Position numbers and translations under genes: made by a program. A stretch of DNA of 15,432 nt from an uncultured Microbacteriaceae bacterium (GTDB lineage Bacteria; Actinomycetota; Actinomycetes; Actinomycetales; Microbacteriaceae). The stretch covers positions 1 to 15,432 of the forward strand of contig CAMLMQ010000052.1 of NCBI GenBank assembly GCA_946481135.1, written 5' to 3'. The notes under the pieces were generated by a model, which worked only from the letters and a program-made list of their open reading frames with translations, was not told where the DNA came from and ran no database searches. Positions 7,168-14,192 of the stretch are shown here, piece after piece (the stretch's first letter is position 1; every line of letters starts with the position of its first letter).

Positions 7168-7200
7168 GATCAGGCCACTTTCTGCCGGATTGGCCTGATC
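7168..7200. promoter_or_regulatory. Inverted repeat in the pdxY/pdxS divergent promoter; possible PdxR operator
   Basis: GATCAGGCCA (7168-7177) and TGGCCTGATC (7191-7200) are perfect 10-bp arms around a 13-base spacer. The minus strand from 7181 to 7170 reads AAAGTGGCCTGA, a partial match to the PdxR motif AAAGTGGW(-/T)CTA that I recall for Corynebacterium glutamicum. The repeat covers the expected pdxY -35 position and lies about 44-76 bases upstream of the pdxS start. A MocR/PdxR-type regulator could therefore repress pdxY and activate pdxST. No such regulator gene is in the window. Confidence 0.55.
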
Positions 7201-7230
7201 GCCGGGCCGCGCGGGCATCCTCGACGGTTC

Positions 7231-7236
7231 TACGAT
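7231..7236 (+). promoter_or_regulatory. -10 element of pdxS (leaderless)
   Basis: TACGAT matches TANNNT and ends seven bases before ATG 7244. No ribosome site precedes the ATG, so transcription probably begins at the start codon. The -35 region (about 7208-7213) is GC-only and weak, fitting an activator-dependent promoter. Confidence 0.55.
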
Positions 7237-7243
7237 CGTCGCC

Positions 7244-8146
7244 ATGACCGTCGTCGACTCGACCCCTCAGACCGCCACGCGCGGCGTCAAGCGCGGCCTC
7301 GCCGAGATGCTCAAGGGCGGGGTGATCATGGATGTCGTGACCGCCGACCAGGCGAAGATCGCCGAGGATGCGGGCGCCGTCGCCGTCATGGCGCTCGAGC
7401 GCGTGCCCGCCGACATCCGGGCGCAGGGCGGCGTCGCACGCATGAGCGACCCCGACCTCATCGACCAGATCATCGCGTCGGTGTCGATCCCCGTCATGGC
7501 GAAGGCGCGCATCGGCCACTTCGTCGAGGCGCAGGTGCTGCAGTCGCTCGGCGTCGACTACATCGACGAGTCGGAGGTGCTCTCGCCCGCCGACTACGTG
7601 AACCACATCGACAAGTGGCCGTTCACGGTCCCCTTCGTGTGCGGTGCCACGAACCTCGGCGAGGCCCTGCGCCGCATCACCGAGGGGGCGGCGATGATCC
7701 GCAGCAAGGGCGAGGCCGGAACGGGCGACGTCTCCGAGGCGACGAAGCACATCCGCACGATCAGGGGCGAGATCAACGCGCTGACGTCGAAGACGAAGGA
7801 CGAGCTCTACGTCGCCGCGAAGGAGCTGCAGGCGCCGTATGAGCTCGTGGCCGAGGTCGCCGAGACCGGCAAGCTCCCCGTCGTGCTGTTCACCGCGGGC
7901 GGTGTCGCCACCCCCGCCGACGCGGCGCTCATGATGCAGCTCGGGGCCGACGGCGTCTTCGTCGGCTCGGGCATCTTCAAGTCGGGCAATCCCGAGGCCC
8001 GCGCCGCGGCCATCGTCAAGGCGACGACCTTCTTCGACGACCCCGCGGTGATCGCGGAGGCGTCGCGCGGACTCGGCGAAGCCATGGTCGGCATCAACGT
8101 GGCCGACCTTCCCGCGCCGCACCGTCTCGCCGAGCGTGGCTGGTAG
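7244..8146 (+). CDS. pdxS: Pyridoxal 5'-phosphate synthase, synthase subunit PdxS
   Basis: PdxS condenses ribose 5-phosphate, glyceraldehyde 3-phosphate and ammonia into PLP in the DXP-independent pathway. It works as a dodecamer with PdxT, which supplies the ammonia. The 300-residue protein has the usual (beta/alpha)8 length. Catalytic positions are visible: Asp30 (GGVIMDV), Lys87 (MAKARIGHF) and Lys155 ([10 protein letters not shown]), corresponding to Asp24, Lys81 and Lys149 of the Bacillus subtilis enzyme. The phosphate-binding [13 protein letters not shown] and GSGIF motifs are near the end. Of the two subunits this is by far the better conserved. pdxT follows 34 bases after its stop, across a REP-like palindrome. 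Confidence 0.98.
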   Translation: MTVVDSTPQTATRGVKRGLAEMLKGGVIMDVVTADQAKIAEDAGAVAVMALERVPADIRAQGGVARMSDPDLIDQIIASVSIPVMAKARIGHFVEAQVLQSLGVDYIDESEVLSPADYVNHIDKWPFTVPFVCGATNLGEALRRITEGAAMIRSKGEAGTGDVSEATKHIRTIRGEINALTSKTKDELYVAAKELQAPYELVAEVAETGKLPVVLFTAGGVATPADAALMMQLGADGVFVGSGIFKSGNPEARAAAIVKATTFFDDPAVIAEASRGLGEAMVGINVADLPAPHRLAERGW

Positions 8147-8156
8147 CGAGATCGGT

Positions 8157-8191
8157 GGTCGAGTAGCGCCCGCAGGGCGCGTGTCGAGACC
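8157..8191. repeat. REP-like palindromic repeat overlapping the pdxT start
   Basis: GGTCGAGTAGCGCCC (8157-8171) and GGGCGCGTGTCGAGACC (8175-8191) form an imperfect hairpin with a GCA loop. I recognise this as a palindrome found many times in Microbacteriaceae and relatives. It sits in the pdxS-pdxT gap, and the likely pdxT start GTG 8181 lies in its right arm. A 17-base half copy with one mismatch occurs at 11305-11321. Confidence 0.75.
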
Positions 8192-8768
8192 GAGGGTCGG
8201 GGTGCTCGCCCTCCAGGGCGACTATCGCGAGCACCTCGCCGTGCTGCGCGGCCTGGGGGCGGATGCCGTGCCGGTGCGCCGCGAGGCCGAGCTCGCCGAG
8301 GTGGCCGGCCTCGTCATCCCGGGGGGCGAGTCGAGCGTGATGGACAAGCTCGCGCGCACCTTCGGACTGTTCGAGCCGCTGCGTGCGCGCATCGCCGACG
8401 GGATGCCGGTGTACGGCACGTGCGCGGGCCTCATCATGCTCGCCGACACCGTGCGTGACGCGATCGCGGGCCAGCAGACCCTCGGCGGCCTCGACGTCGT
8501 CGTGCGCCGCAACGCGTTCGGCAACCAGAACGACTCGTTCGAGGCCGACCTCGTGGTGCCGGCGCTCGGCGCCCCGCCCGTGCACGCCGTCTTCATCCGG
8601 GCGCCCGTCATCGAGGAGGTCGGACCCCGGGCCGAGGCGCTCGCGACGCTGCCCGACGGCCGCGTCGTCGCGGTCGAGCAGGGAGCCCTCCTCGGCACCG
8701 CCTTCCACCCCGAGATGACCGCCGACACGCGGTTCCACCGGCGGTTCCTCGATAGGGTCGGCGGGTGA
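8181..8768 (+). CDS. pdxT: Pyridoxal 5'-phosphate synthase, glutaminase subunit PdxT
   Basis: PdxT hydrolyses glutamine and channels ammonia to PdxS. From GTG 8181 it has 195 residues, the normal length. Class I amidotransferase hallmarks are present: PGGESS (oxyanion region), nucleophile Cys81 in [11 protein letters not shown], and His176 with Glu178 in FHPEMT. The N-terminus [18 protein letters not shown] fits the family only if GTG 8181 is used. The frame stays open to GTG 8136, inside pdxS; that start would add 15 residues encoded partly by the REP-like repeat, which I consider unlikely. The next gene overlaps its stop by four bases (GTGA), indicating translational coupling. Confidence 0.95.
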   Translation: MSRPRVGVLALQGDYREHLAVLRGLGADAVPVRREAELAEVAGLVIPGGESSVMDKLARTFGLFEPLRARIADGMPVYGTCAGLIMLADTVRDAIAGQQTLGGLDVVVRRNAFGNQNDSFEADLVVPALGAPPVHAVFIRAPVIEEVGPRAEALATLPDGRVVAVEQGALLGTAFHPEMTADTRFHRRFLDRVGG

Positions 8769-9265
8769 CGAACCCCGACCTTCCGCCGACCGCACTCGAG
8801 CCGGTGCCAGCCGCTCCGGCCGAACCTCCGGCTCCGACGAAGCGCTCGAAGCTGCCCTGGATCCTCGGGGGCGTCGCGGTGGCCGTGCTCGCGATCGTCG
8901 GGGTCGTCGTCGCGTTCGTGATCGTGCCGATGCTCACGTCGGTCGTGCGCGGCCCCGAGCAGGCCGTCCTCGCCTACGACCAGGCGTACGCCGAGGTCGA
9001 CTGCGCGCTCTTCGAGAGCGTCACGACGGTCGGCTATCGGGAGGGCTTCCTCGCCACGTGCGAGGAGTTCGAGACCGAGGCGCAGGTGTTCGTCGAGAGC
9101 TTCTCCGACTACGAGGTCGTCGTCACCGGCACCGAGATCACGGGCGGGACGGCCGAGGTCACGACCGACGAGAGCTGGGTGCTCGACGGCGAGGAGAACG
9201 CCGCGTCGTACGTCTACTCGCTCGTGCTCGACGAGGGCGACTGGAGGATCGACGCGCTGGAGTAG
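8765..9265 (+). CDS. Small membrane-anchored extracytoplasmic protein, unknown function
   Basis: The protein has 166 residues from GTG 8765, which overlaps the pdxT stop. A proline-rich cytoplasmic stretch (1-30, ending TKRSK) precedes one transmembrane segment (about 31-59, [20 protein letters not shown]). The outer domain (about 63-166) begins with [20 protein letters not shown] and ends with a strand pattern [17 protein letters not shown], reminiscent of the NTF2-like/DUF4878 lumazine-type fold found in small secreted actinobacterial proteins. Cys80 and Cys99 could form a disulfide. No catalytic motif is visible. Coupling to pdxT suggests co-expression with PLP synthase, though a functional link is not evident. 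Confidence 0.85.
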   Translation: MTNPDLPPTALEPVPAAPAEPPAPTKRSKLPWILGGVAVAVLAIVGVVVAFVIVPMLTSVVRGPEQAVLAYDQAYAEVDCALFESVTTVGYREGFLATCEEFETEAQVFVESFSDYEVVVTGTEITGGTAEVTTDESWVLDGEENAASYVYSLVLDEGDWRIDALE

Positions 9266-9297
9266 TCGCCCCCGCCACGGTCGGGGATGATCGGGGC

Positions 9298-9906
9298 ATG
9301 AGGATCTACTCCGACTTCGCCGGTCGCCGCACCCGTCAGATCGTCGCGGACGTCGCCGCGCTCGTCGCGATCGCCCTGTGGATCTGGTTCGGCGTCGTCG
9401 TCTTCCAGCTCGTCAACGGCCTCGCGTCCTGGGGCGTGCAGATGGAGCAGGCCGGCGCCGGATTCGCGGGCACGATGACCGACGTCGGGGAGACGCTGGG
9501 CGGCGTTCCGCTCATCGGCCCCGGCATCCGCATCCCGTTCGACGGCGCGAGCTCCGCGGGCGCCGCGCTCGAAGCCGCGGGGCGCGACCAGCAGGAGGCG
9601 GTGCTGCAACTCGCGACGACTCTCGGGGTGGGCATCCCGCTGCTGCCGATCCTCACGATCCTCGCGATCTGGCTCGTGCCGCGCATCCTCTTCGTGCGTC
9701 GCGCGTCGCGCGCCCGGGAGGTCGTCGGTGCGGAGGCCGGCATGGATCTGCTCGCGTTGCGGGCGTTGTCGACGCACAAGCTCTCGGCGATCCTCGCCAT
9801 CGACCCCGACGCCCTCGGGGCGTGGCGGCGCGGAGACCCCGCCGTCGTCCGGCAGCTCGCGCAACTCGAGCTGCGCTCGGCGGGCGTGCGTCTGCGGGAC
9901 GGGTGA
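9298..9906 (+). CDS. Two-TM membrane protein, conserved hypothetical
   Basis: The protein has 202 residues from ATG 9298. The first hydrophobic segment is about 18-40 (ADVAALVAIALWIWFGVVVF) and the second about 106-133 (VGIPLLPILTILAIWLVPRI). An extracytoplasmic loop of about 65 residues with glycine-rich stretches (GETLGGVPLIGPGIRIPFDG) separates them. The C-terminal 70 residues are cytoplasmic and mostly helical, with many arginines. I do not recognise a named family; the layout resembles conserved actinobacterial membrane proteins. GATGAT ends six bases before ATG and may be a -10, making this another leaderless candidate. A 16-base tandem duplication begins in its last codons and extends past the stop. 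Confidence 0.85.
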   Translation: MRIYSDFAGRRTRQIVADVAALVAIALWIWFGVVVFQLVNGLASWGVQMEQAGAGFAGTMTDVGETLGGVPLIGPGIRIPFDGASSAGAALEAAGRDQQEAVLQLATTLGVGIPLLPILTILAIWLVPRILFVRRASRAREVVGAEAGMDLLALRALSTHKLSAILAIDPDALGAWRRGDPAVVRQLAQLELRSAGVRLRDG

Positions 9907-9926
9907 GTTCCGGGACGGGTGAGTTC
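9895..9926. repeat. Perfect 16-bp tandem duplication at converging gene ends
   Basis: CGGGACGGGTGAGTTC occurs twice back to back (9895-9910, 9911-9926). The first copy contains the TGA stop of the plus-strand membrane protein. The last two bases of the second copy form part of the opposite gene's stop codon. It is a recent-looking slippage duplication that did not disrupt either gene. Confidence 0.9.
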
Positions 9927-10380
9927 AGAGCACGTCGGTGCGCAGCGTCACCTCGACCGGCGACGCGGAGGCGACGGCGCGGTAGGCGGGGGAGTGACGC
10001 ACCGTCGCCACGAAGTCGTCGACCGTCGTCGGTTCGAAATGCCACAGGTGGCCGCGCCCGAGCGCACGGCGTGACGGCGTCCAGCGGTACGCGAGCCGCA
10101 GCGTCACCTGCACGATCGGCTGGTCGTCGCCCTCGCGGATGAGCTGCCGGGTGAGTCCCACCGTGAATCGCGTGGCGTCGGCATCGGGTCCCCACTGCCA
10201 GAGCAGGCCGTCGCCGTCGTCGCGGATGCGCGCATGCTGGGCGCGGAACCCGGCGTAGAAGGCGGTCGTCGCGGCGAGGGCGCCGGAGACGCGGAGTTCG
10301 TCGAGCGCGATGCCGGAGGTGTCGAGGTGGCGGCGGAACGCGTTCTCGGCGAACGAGATGCGAAACCAGCGGGACGGCAT
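9925..10380 (-). CDS. Hypothetical protein, 151 residues
   Basis: The minus-strand frame runs from ATG 10380 to TGA 9925-9927. The composition is soluble, with no signal peptide or membrane segment. Aromatic-rich segments such as LLWQWGPDADATRFTVGLTRQ and LRLAYRWTP alternate in a beta-strand pattern, and RGHLWHFEPTTVDDFVATVR looks like a helix-capped end. I do not recognise the family. TAGGCT, a -10-like hexamer, ends six bases before the ATG, supporting this start and a leaderless transcript. It converges with the membrane protein at 9298 and diverges from yebC. High third-position GC supports real coding. Confidence 0.75.
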   Translation of the reverse strand: MPSRWFRISFAENAFRRHLDTSGIALDELRVSGALAATTAFYAGFRAQHARIRDDGDGLLWQWGPDADATRFTVGLTRQLIREGDDQPIVQVTLRLAYRWTPSRRALGRGHLWHFEPTTVDDFVATVRHSPAYRAVASASPVEVTLRTDVL

Positions 10381-10386
10381 CCCGAG

Positions 10387-10392
10387 AGCCTA
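10387..10392 (-). promoter_or_regulatory. -10 element of the 9925-10380 gene (leaderless)
   Basis: The minus strand reads TAGGCT (TANNNT), six bases before the ATG at 10380. No ribosome site is present. Confidence 0.45.
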
Positions 10393-10418
10393 GGCCGGGC
10401 GTCGGCCGAGGCGCCAGC

Positions 10419-10424
10419 TAAGAT
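10419..10424 (+). promoter_or_regulatory. -10 element of yebC
   Basis: TAAGAT matches the -10 consensus well. It predicts a leader of about 26 bases containing a GAGGAG ribosome site before GTG 10457, in contrast with the leaderless genes around it. Confidence 0.5.
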
Positions 10425-10456
10425 CGGACGGGTTTCGAGCGACAAAGAGGAGCAGC

Positions 10457-11218
10457 GTGAGCGGTCATTCCAAGTGGGCGACGACCAAGCACAAGAAGGC
10501 CGTCATCGATGCGCGTCGTGCCAAGTCGTTCGCGAAGCTCATCAAGAACATCGAGGTGGCCGCGAAGATCGGCGGACCCGACCTGGCCGGCAACCCGACG
10601 CTCTTCGACGCGGTTCAGAAGGCGAAGAAGACCTCCGTCCCCAACGACAACATCGACCGCGCGATCAAGCGCGGGGCGGGGATCGGCGGGGAGGCCGTCA
10701 ACTACGAATCGATCATGTACGAGGCCTACGGCCCGAACGGCGTCGCGTTCCTCGTCGAGTGCCTCACCGACAACAAGAACCGCGCCGCGGCCGAGGTGCG
10801 CACGGCCCTCAACCGCAACGGCGGCACGCTCGCCGATCCCGGCAGCGTCGCCTACAACTTCAGCCGCAAGGGCGTCATCTCGATCACCAAGGTCGACGGT
10901 GTCGACGAGGACCGCATCCTCGAAGCCGTGTTGGAGGCGGGTGCCGAAGAGGTCAAGGACCAGGGCGGCGGCTTCGAGGTCGTGACCGACCCGTCCGACC
11001 TCGTGCAGGCGCGGTCGGCGCTGCAGGAGGCGGGGATCGAGTACGACTCCGCCGAGGCGGAGTTCGTGCCCAACCTCGCGATCGAGGTGGATGCCGACAC
11101 CGCACGCAAGGTGTTCCGGCTCATCGACGCGCTCGAAGACAGCGACGACGTGCAGAACGTGTTCAGCAACTTCGAGATCCCCGAGTCGGTCCAGGCCGAA
11201 CTCGACGCCGACGAGTAA
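10457..11218 (+). CDS. yebC: YebC/PmpR family protein
   Basis: The protein has 253 residues from GTG 10457, with GAGGAG just upstream. The N-terminal signature [20 protein letters not shown] and the later [19 protein letters not shown] and [10 protein letters not shown] blocks are diagnostic of the YebC/TACO1 family. Family members have been described as transcription regulators (PmpR) and, more recently, as ribosome-associated factors that relieve stalling on proline-rich runs. Which role applies here cannot be read from sequence. Its position directly before ruvC is widely conserved in bacteria. A strong terminator separates it from ruvC here, so the two are probably independent units. Confidence 0.95.
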   Translation: MSGHSKWATTKHKKAVIDARRAKSFAKLIKNIEVAAKIGGPDLAGNPTLFDAVQKAKKTSVPNDNIDRAIKRGAGIGGEAVNYESIMYEAYGPNGVAFLVECLTDNKNRAAAEVRTALNRNGGTLADPGSVAYNFSRKGVISITKVDGVDEDRILEAVLEAGAEEVKDQGGGFEVVTDPSDLVQARSALQEAGIEYDSAEAEFVPNLAIEVDADTARKVFRLIDALEDSDDVQNVFSNFEIPESVQAELDADE

Positions 11219-11234
11219 CCCGACCTCCGTTGAC

Positions 11235-11257
11235 CCGACGCCCGGGACGGGCGTCGG
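11235..11257 (+). terminator. GC-rich hairpin downstream of yebC
   Basis: CCGACGCCC (11235-11243) and GGGCGTCGG (11249-11257) form a perfect nine-pair stem with a five-base loop. It has no T tract and lies just before the classic terminator; it may protect the yebC mRNA 3' end or add to termination. Confidence 0.6.
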
Positions 11258-11269
11258 CGCTGGCGTCGC

Positions 11270-11298
11270 GAGGAGGCCAGAAATGGCCTCCTCTTTTT
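11270..11298 (+). terminator. Rho-independent terminator of yebC
   Basis: GAGGAGGCC (11270-11278) and GGCCTCCTC (11285-11293) form a perfect nine-pair stem with loop AGAAAT, followed by TTTTT (11294-11298). It separates yebC from the SOS-controlled ruv operon. Confidence 0.93.
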
Positions 11299-11304
11299 GC
11301 TCCA

Positions 11305-11321
11305 GCGCGCGTGTCGAGACC
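11305..11321 (+). repeat. Half copy of the REP-like repeat
   Basis: GCGCGCGTGTCGAGACC matches the right arm at 8175-8191 in 16 of 17 positions. The left arm is missing. It lies between the yebC terminator and the LexA box. Confidence 0.55.
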
Positions 11322-11324
11322 CGT

Positions 11325-11340
11325 TCGCACATACGTTCGA
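11325..11340. promoter_or_regulatory. LexA (SOS) box of the ruvCAB operon
   Basis: The site reads TCGCACATACGTTCGA against the actinobacterial/Gram-positive consensus TCGAACNNNNGTTCGA: 11 of 12 defined positions match. It directly abuts the -10 hexamer at 11341, so LexA would block RNA polymerase. The mycobacterial ruv genes are also DNA-damage inducible. Confidence 0.88.
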
Positions 11341-11346
11341 TAGCGT
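11341..11346 (+). promoter_or_regulatory. -10 element of ruvC (leaderless)
   Basis: TAGCGT matches TANNNT and ends six bases before GTG 11353, with no ribosome site between. Confidence 0.55.
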
Positions 11347-11352
11347 GACGGG

Positions 11353-11940
11353 GTGCGCATCCTCGGCATCGACCCGGGCCTCACCCGCTGCGGCGTGGGC
11401 GTGGTCGACCTCGACGCGCGCCGCCGCGCCCGGTTCGTGCACGCCGGCGTCATCCGCACCCCCGCCGACGATCCGCTCGAGCTGCGCCTGCTCGCCGTGT
11501 CGCGGGGCATCGCGGCGCTCGTCGCCGAGTTCTCGCCGGGGGCGGTCGCCGTCGAGCGGGTGTTCGCCCAGCACAACCTCCGCACCGTGATGGGGACGGC
11601 CCAGGCGAGCGGCATCGCCCTCGCGGTGGCCGCCGAGCACGGACTCGCCGTCGGGCTGCACACCCCGAGCGAGGTCAAGGCGGCGATCACCGGCTACGGG
11701 TCGGCCGACAAGCCGCAGGTCGGGGCGATGGTGCAGCGCATCCTCGGGCTCGACGCCATCCCGAAGCCCGCGGACGCCGCCGACGCGCTCGCGCTCGCGA
11801 TCTGCCACGGATGGCGAGGCGGCGTGGCCCTCGACGCGTCGCCGGCGGCGGCTCCTCGGCCCCCGACGGGCGAGACGCCGGCGCAGCGGGCGTGGCGCCA
11901 GGCCGAGAGGTCGTCGGCGAAACGTAGGGTGGCGTCGTGA
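11353..11940 (+). CDS. ruvC: Holliday junction endodeoxyribonuclease RuvC
   Basis: RuvC resolves Holliday junctions by paired nicks, working with RuvAB during recombination repair. The protein has 195 residues; the RNase H-like core shows the four acidic catalytic residues: Asp7 (ILGIDPG), Glu68 (VAVERVF), and Asp141 and Asp144 (DAADALALAICH). VKAAITGYGSADKPQV is also family-typical. A C-terminal tail of about 40 residues (PAAAPRPPTGETPAQRAW onward) extends beyond the catalytic core and is rich in Ala, Pro and Arg. The start is GTG 11353, immediately after the SOS box and -10. The stop overlaps the ruvA GTG by four bases. Confidence 0.97.
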   Translation: MRILGIDPGLTRCGVGVVDLDARRRARFVHAGVIRTPADDPLELRLLAVSRGIAALVAEFSPGAVAVERVFAQHNLRTVMGTAQASGIALAVAAEHGLAVGLHTPSEVKAAITGYGSADKPQVGAMVQRILGLDAIPKPADAADALALAICHGWRGGVALDASPAAAPRPPTGETPAQRAWRQAERSSAKRRVAS

Positions 11941-12548
11941 TCGCGTCGGTGCGGGGAGAGGTGCTGAGCCTCACGGGCTCGCACGTCATCCTCGAGGTCG
12001 GCGGGATCGGCTACGCCGTGCAGATCACGCCCCAGCACGCACTCACGCTGCGGGTCGGGCAGGAGACCCGCGTGCACACCGCCCTCATCGTGCGAGAGGA
12101 CGACCAGAGCCTCTTCGGGTTCGCGACGCGTGAGCAACTGGAGATGTTCGACCTCCTGCGCGGGGTCTCGGGGGTCGGGCCGAAGTCGGCCCTCGGCATC
12201 CTCGCGACACTCACGCCCGACGAGATCGCCGCCGCCGTCGCGGCGGAGGACGACGCTCCGTTCCGCAAGGTCTCGGGGGTCGGGCCGAAGACGGCCAAGC
12301 TGATCGCCGTGTCGCTCGCGGGAAAGATCCTCGCGCCCGTGGGTGCTCCGGCGCCCGCGTCGGCTCCCGCATCGACGACGACGCAGAGCGTCGTCTCGGC
12401 GCTCGTCGGGCTCGGCTGGAACGAGCGCGTCGCGGCGCAGGCGGTCGACGAGGTGGTCGAGGCCGCAACCGAGGACGGCGCGCTGCCGGTCCCGGCTCTG
12501 CTGCGCCTCGCACTCGCGCGCCTCGGGCCCCAGCAGGTGCGACCGTGA
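11937..12548 (+). CDS. ruvA: Holliday junction DNA helicase subunit RuvA
   Basis: RuvA is a tetramer that binds the four-way junction and loads the RuvB motor. The protein has 203 residues, the standard length. The N-terminal OB-fold (1-62) begins [12 protein letters not shown]. Two helix-hairpin-helix motifs follow: [10 protein letters not shown] (76-85) and [10 protein letters not shown] (111-120). A flexible Pro/Ala linker (about 133-148) leads to the C-terminal RuvB-binding domain (149-195, [19 protein letters not shown]). GTG 11937 overlaps the ruvC stop, so translation is coupled. Confidence 0.97.
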   Translation: MIASVRGEVLSLTGSHVILEVGGIGYAVQITPQHALTLRVGQETRVHTALIVREDDQSLFGFATREQLEMFDLLRGVSGVGPKSALGILATLTPDEIAAAVAAEDDAPFRKVSGVGPKTAKLIAVSLAGKILAPVGAPAPASAPASTTTQSVVSALVGLGWNERVAAQAVDEVVEAATEDGALPVPALLRLALARLGPQQVRP

Positions 12549-12561
12549 GCGAGGTGTCGTC

Positions 12562-13605
12562 GTGAGCGACGAAGGCATCGGCCGCCCGGCGCCCGAGTCG
12601 GAGGCCGAGCTCGCCTTCGAAGGCGCGCTGCGACCCCGATCCCTCGCCGACTTCGTCGGCCAGGCGAAGGTACGCGGGCAGCTGCAACTGCTGCTCGACG
12701 CCGCCGCGATGCAGAGCCGCACCCCCGACCACATCCTGCTCGCCGGTCCGCCCGGTCTCGGCAAGACGACCCTCGCGATGATCGTCGCCCACGAATCGGG
12801 CCGGCCGCTGCGGATGTCGAGCGGCCCCGCCATCCAGCACGCCGGCGACCTCGCGGCGCTGCTGTCGAGCCTCGTGCCGGGCGAGGTGCTCTTCATCGAC
12901 GAGATCCACCGGATGGCCCGCAGCGCCGAGGAGATGCTCTACCTCGCGATGGAGGACTTCCGCATCGACATCATGGTCGGCAAGGGCGCGGGTGCGACGA
13001 GCATCCCCCTCGACCTCGCACCGTTCACCCTCGTCGGGGCGACGACCCGGTCGGGGCTCCTGCCGAACCCGCTGCGCGACCGCTTCGGCTTCACGGCGAA
13101 CCTCGAGTTCTACGACGACGCCGAACTCGACGAGGTGCTCGCCCGTGCGGCGCGGCTGCTCGGACTCGACATCCCGTCGGATGCGCGGCGTGAGATCGCC
13201 GGACGCAGCCGCGGCACGCCCCGCATCGCCAACCGGCTCCTGCGTCGCGTGCGCGACTACGCCCTCGTGCGGGGCGGCGGAGCCGGGCTCGAGGCGGTCA
13301 ACGGAGCCCTCGAGCTCTACGACGTCGACCCGATCGGCCTCGATCGGCTCGACCGCGCGGTGCTCGAAGCGATCATCGAACGCTTCGACGGCGGACCCGT
13401 CGGACTCAATACGCTCGCCGTGAGCGTCGGTGAGGAGTCCGACACGATCGAAGCGGTCGTCGAGCCGTTCCTCGTGCGGGTCGGGATGCTGAGCCGCACG
13501 CCGCGTGGGCGCGTCGCGACCCGGCGCGCTTGGGAGCATCTCGGCGTCTCGCCCGACCGTCGCGGCGTACGGGCGCAGGGGACCCTGTTCGACGATGACA
13601 TATGA
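12562..13605 (+). CDS. ruvB: Holliday junction branch migration ATPase RuvB
   Basis: RuvB is the hexameric AAA+ motor that drives branch migration. From GTG 12562 it has 347 residues, the family norm. Walker A is GPPGLGKT (62-69, Lys68), Walker B is FIDEIHR (Asp113, Glu114), sensor 1 is [10 protein letters not shown], the arginine-finger region is NPLRDRFG, and sensor 2 is [12 protein letters not shown]. The C-terminal winged helix ends [16 protein letters not shown]. The gene starts 13 bases after ruvA. Two GTGs at 12545 and 12554 are out of frame; GTG 12562 starts [14 protein letters not shown]. The sequence around the start repeats CGTGAGCGA twice. Confidence 0.98.
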   Translation: MSDEGIGRPAPESEAELAFEGALRPRSLADFVGQAKVRGQLQLLLDAAAMQSRTPDHILLAGPPGLGKTTLAMIVAHESGRPLRMSSGPAIQHAGDLAALLSSLVPGEVLFIDEIHRMARSAEEMLYLAMEDFRIDIMVGKGAGATSIPLDLAPFTLVGATTRSGLLPNPLRDRFGFTANLEFYDDAELDEVLARAARLLGLDIPSDARREIAGRSRGTPRIANRLLRRVRDYALVRGGGAGLEAVNGALELYDVDPIGLDRLDRAVLEAIIERFDGGPVGLNTLAVSVGEESDTIEAVVEPFLVRVGMLSRTPRGRVATRRAWEHLGVSPDRRGVRAQGTLFDDDI

Positions 13606-13606
13606 T
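13601..13606 (+). promoter_or_regulatory. -10 element upstream of yajC
   Basis: TATGAT is a near-perfect -10 hexamer overlapping the ruvB stop codon region. It would give yajC-secD a promoter independent of the SOS-controlled ruv operon. No clear -35 is seen at the right distance. Confidence 0.45.
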
Positions 13607-13675
13607 GCAGGGGGTCTCGCGGCCGCACCCGTCGCCGGCGACCGTCACCCCTGAACTTCGGAAGGTCAGTCCCTC

Positions 13676-14119
13676 ATGGAAGCCCTCTTCAGCGACCCGC
13701 TGTCGCTCGGACTCATCGCGATCGCGGTCGTCCTCATCATCTTCATGTTCGTCAGCTCGCGGCGCCGTCGCCGCGACGCGGAGACGATGCGCGCCAAGAT
13801 CCAGCCCGGCGTCGAGGTCATGACGAGCTTCGGTCTCTACGGCACCCTCGTGTCCGTCGACGAGGAGAAGAACGAGGCGCTCGTCGAGACGACGCCCGGC
13901 ACCACGGTGCGCGTGCACAGCCAGACGATCGCGAAGGTCGTCGACGAGACCGAGCCGGTCGAGGAGGAGTCGGCCGAGGAGGCCGAGATCCTCGAGGCGA
14001 CGGGTGCGATCGACGACCCGTCGATCGACATCACCGACGAGCCCGAGTTCGGCGAGCGCGCGGAGAAGCCCAAGCGGGCTCCGCGCACCCCGAAGAAGCC
14101 GACCGAGCCGACCGAGTAG
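13676..14119 (+). CDS. yajC: Preprotein translocase subunit YajC
   Basis: YajC is a small accessory protein of the SecDF-YajC membrane complex, which assists SecYEG export. The protein has 147 residues from ATG 13676, with GGAAGG ten bases upstream. One N-terminal transmembrane segment (about 8-27, LSLGLIAIAVVLIIFMFVSS) is followed by RRRRRDAETM and the conserved YajC core QPGVEVMTSFGLYGTLVSVD (43-62). The core ends around residue 90. A 55-residue acidic then basic low-complexity tail (VEEESAEEAEI ... KRAPRTPKKPTEPTE) makes it longer than the roughly 110-residue enterobacterial protein, which is usual in actinobacteria. secD follows after 73 bases. Confidence 0.95.
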   Translation: MEALFSDPLSLGLIAIAVVLIIFMFVSSRRRRRDAETMRAKIQPGVEVMTSFGLYGTLVSVDEEKNEALVETTPGTTVRVHSQTIAKVVDETEPVEEESAEEAEILEATGAIDDPSIDITDEPEFGERAEKPKRAPRTPKKPTEPTE

Positions 14120-14130
14120 TCGAACCCGAG

Positions 14131-14168
14131 GCTCCGTCGTGACGGAGCTGGGGCGCTTTCCGGCGCCC
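14131..14168 (+). promoter_or_regulatory. Two tandem hairpins between yajC and secD
   Basis: GCTCCGTC (14131-14138) pairs with GACGGAGC (14141-14148), and GGGCGC (14151-14156) pairs with GCGCCC (14163-14168). Neither is followed by a T tract. They may stabilise the mRNA or lower secD expression relative to yajC; the role is unknown. Confidence 0.5.
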
Positions 14169-14192
14169 GCACCAGCGAGAAAGTAGAGGCGC

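Noticed and set aside
7244..8768. Riboswitch or T-box leaders before pdxS or thrS
   Set aside because: The promoters place the transcription start at the start codon, leaving no leader for a structured RNA.
10234..11343. Long plus-strand frame over the 10380 gene and yebC
   Set aside because: It is out of frame with YebC, whose family motifs are unmistakable, and its product is Arg/Gly/Glu low-complexity.
14120..14192. Hairpins between yajC and secD as a true terminator
   Set aside because: Neither stem has a T tract, and yajC-secD are normally co-transcribed, so full termination is unlikely.
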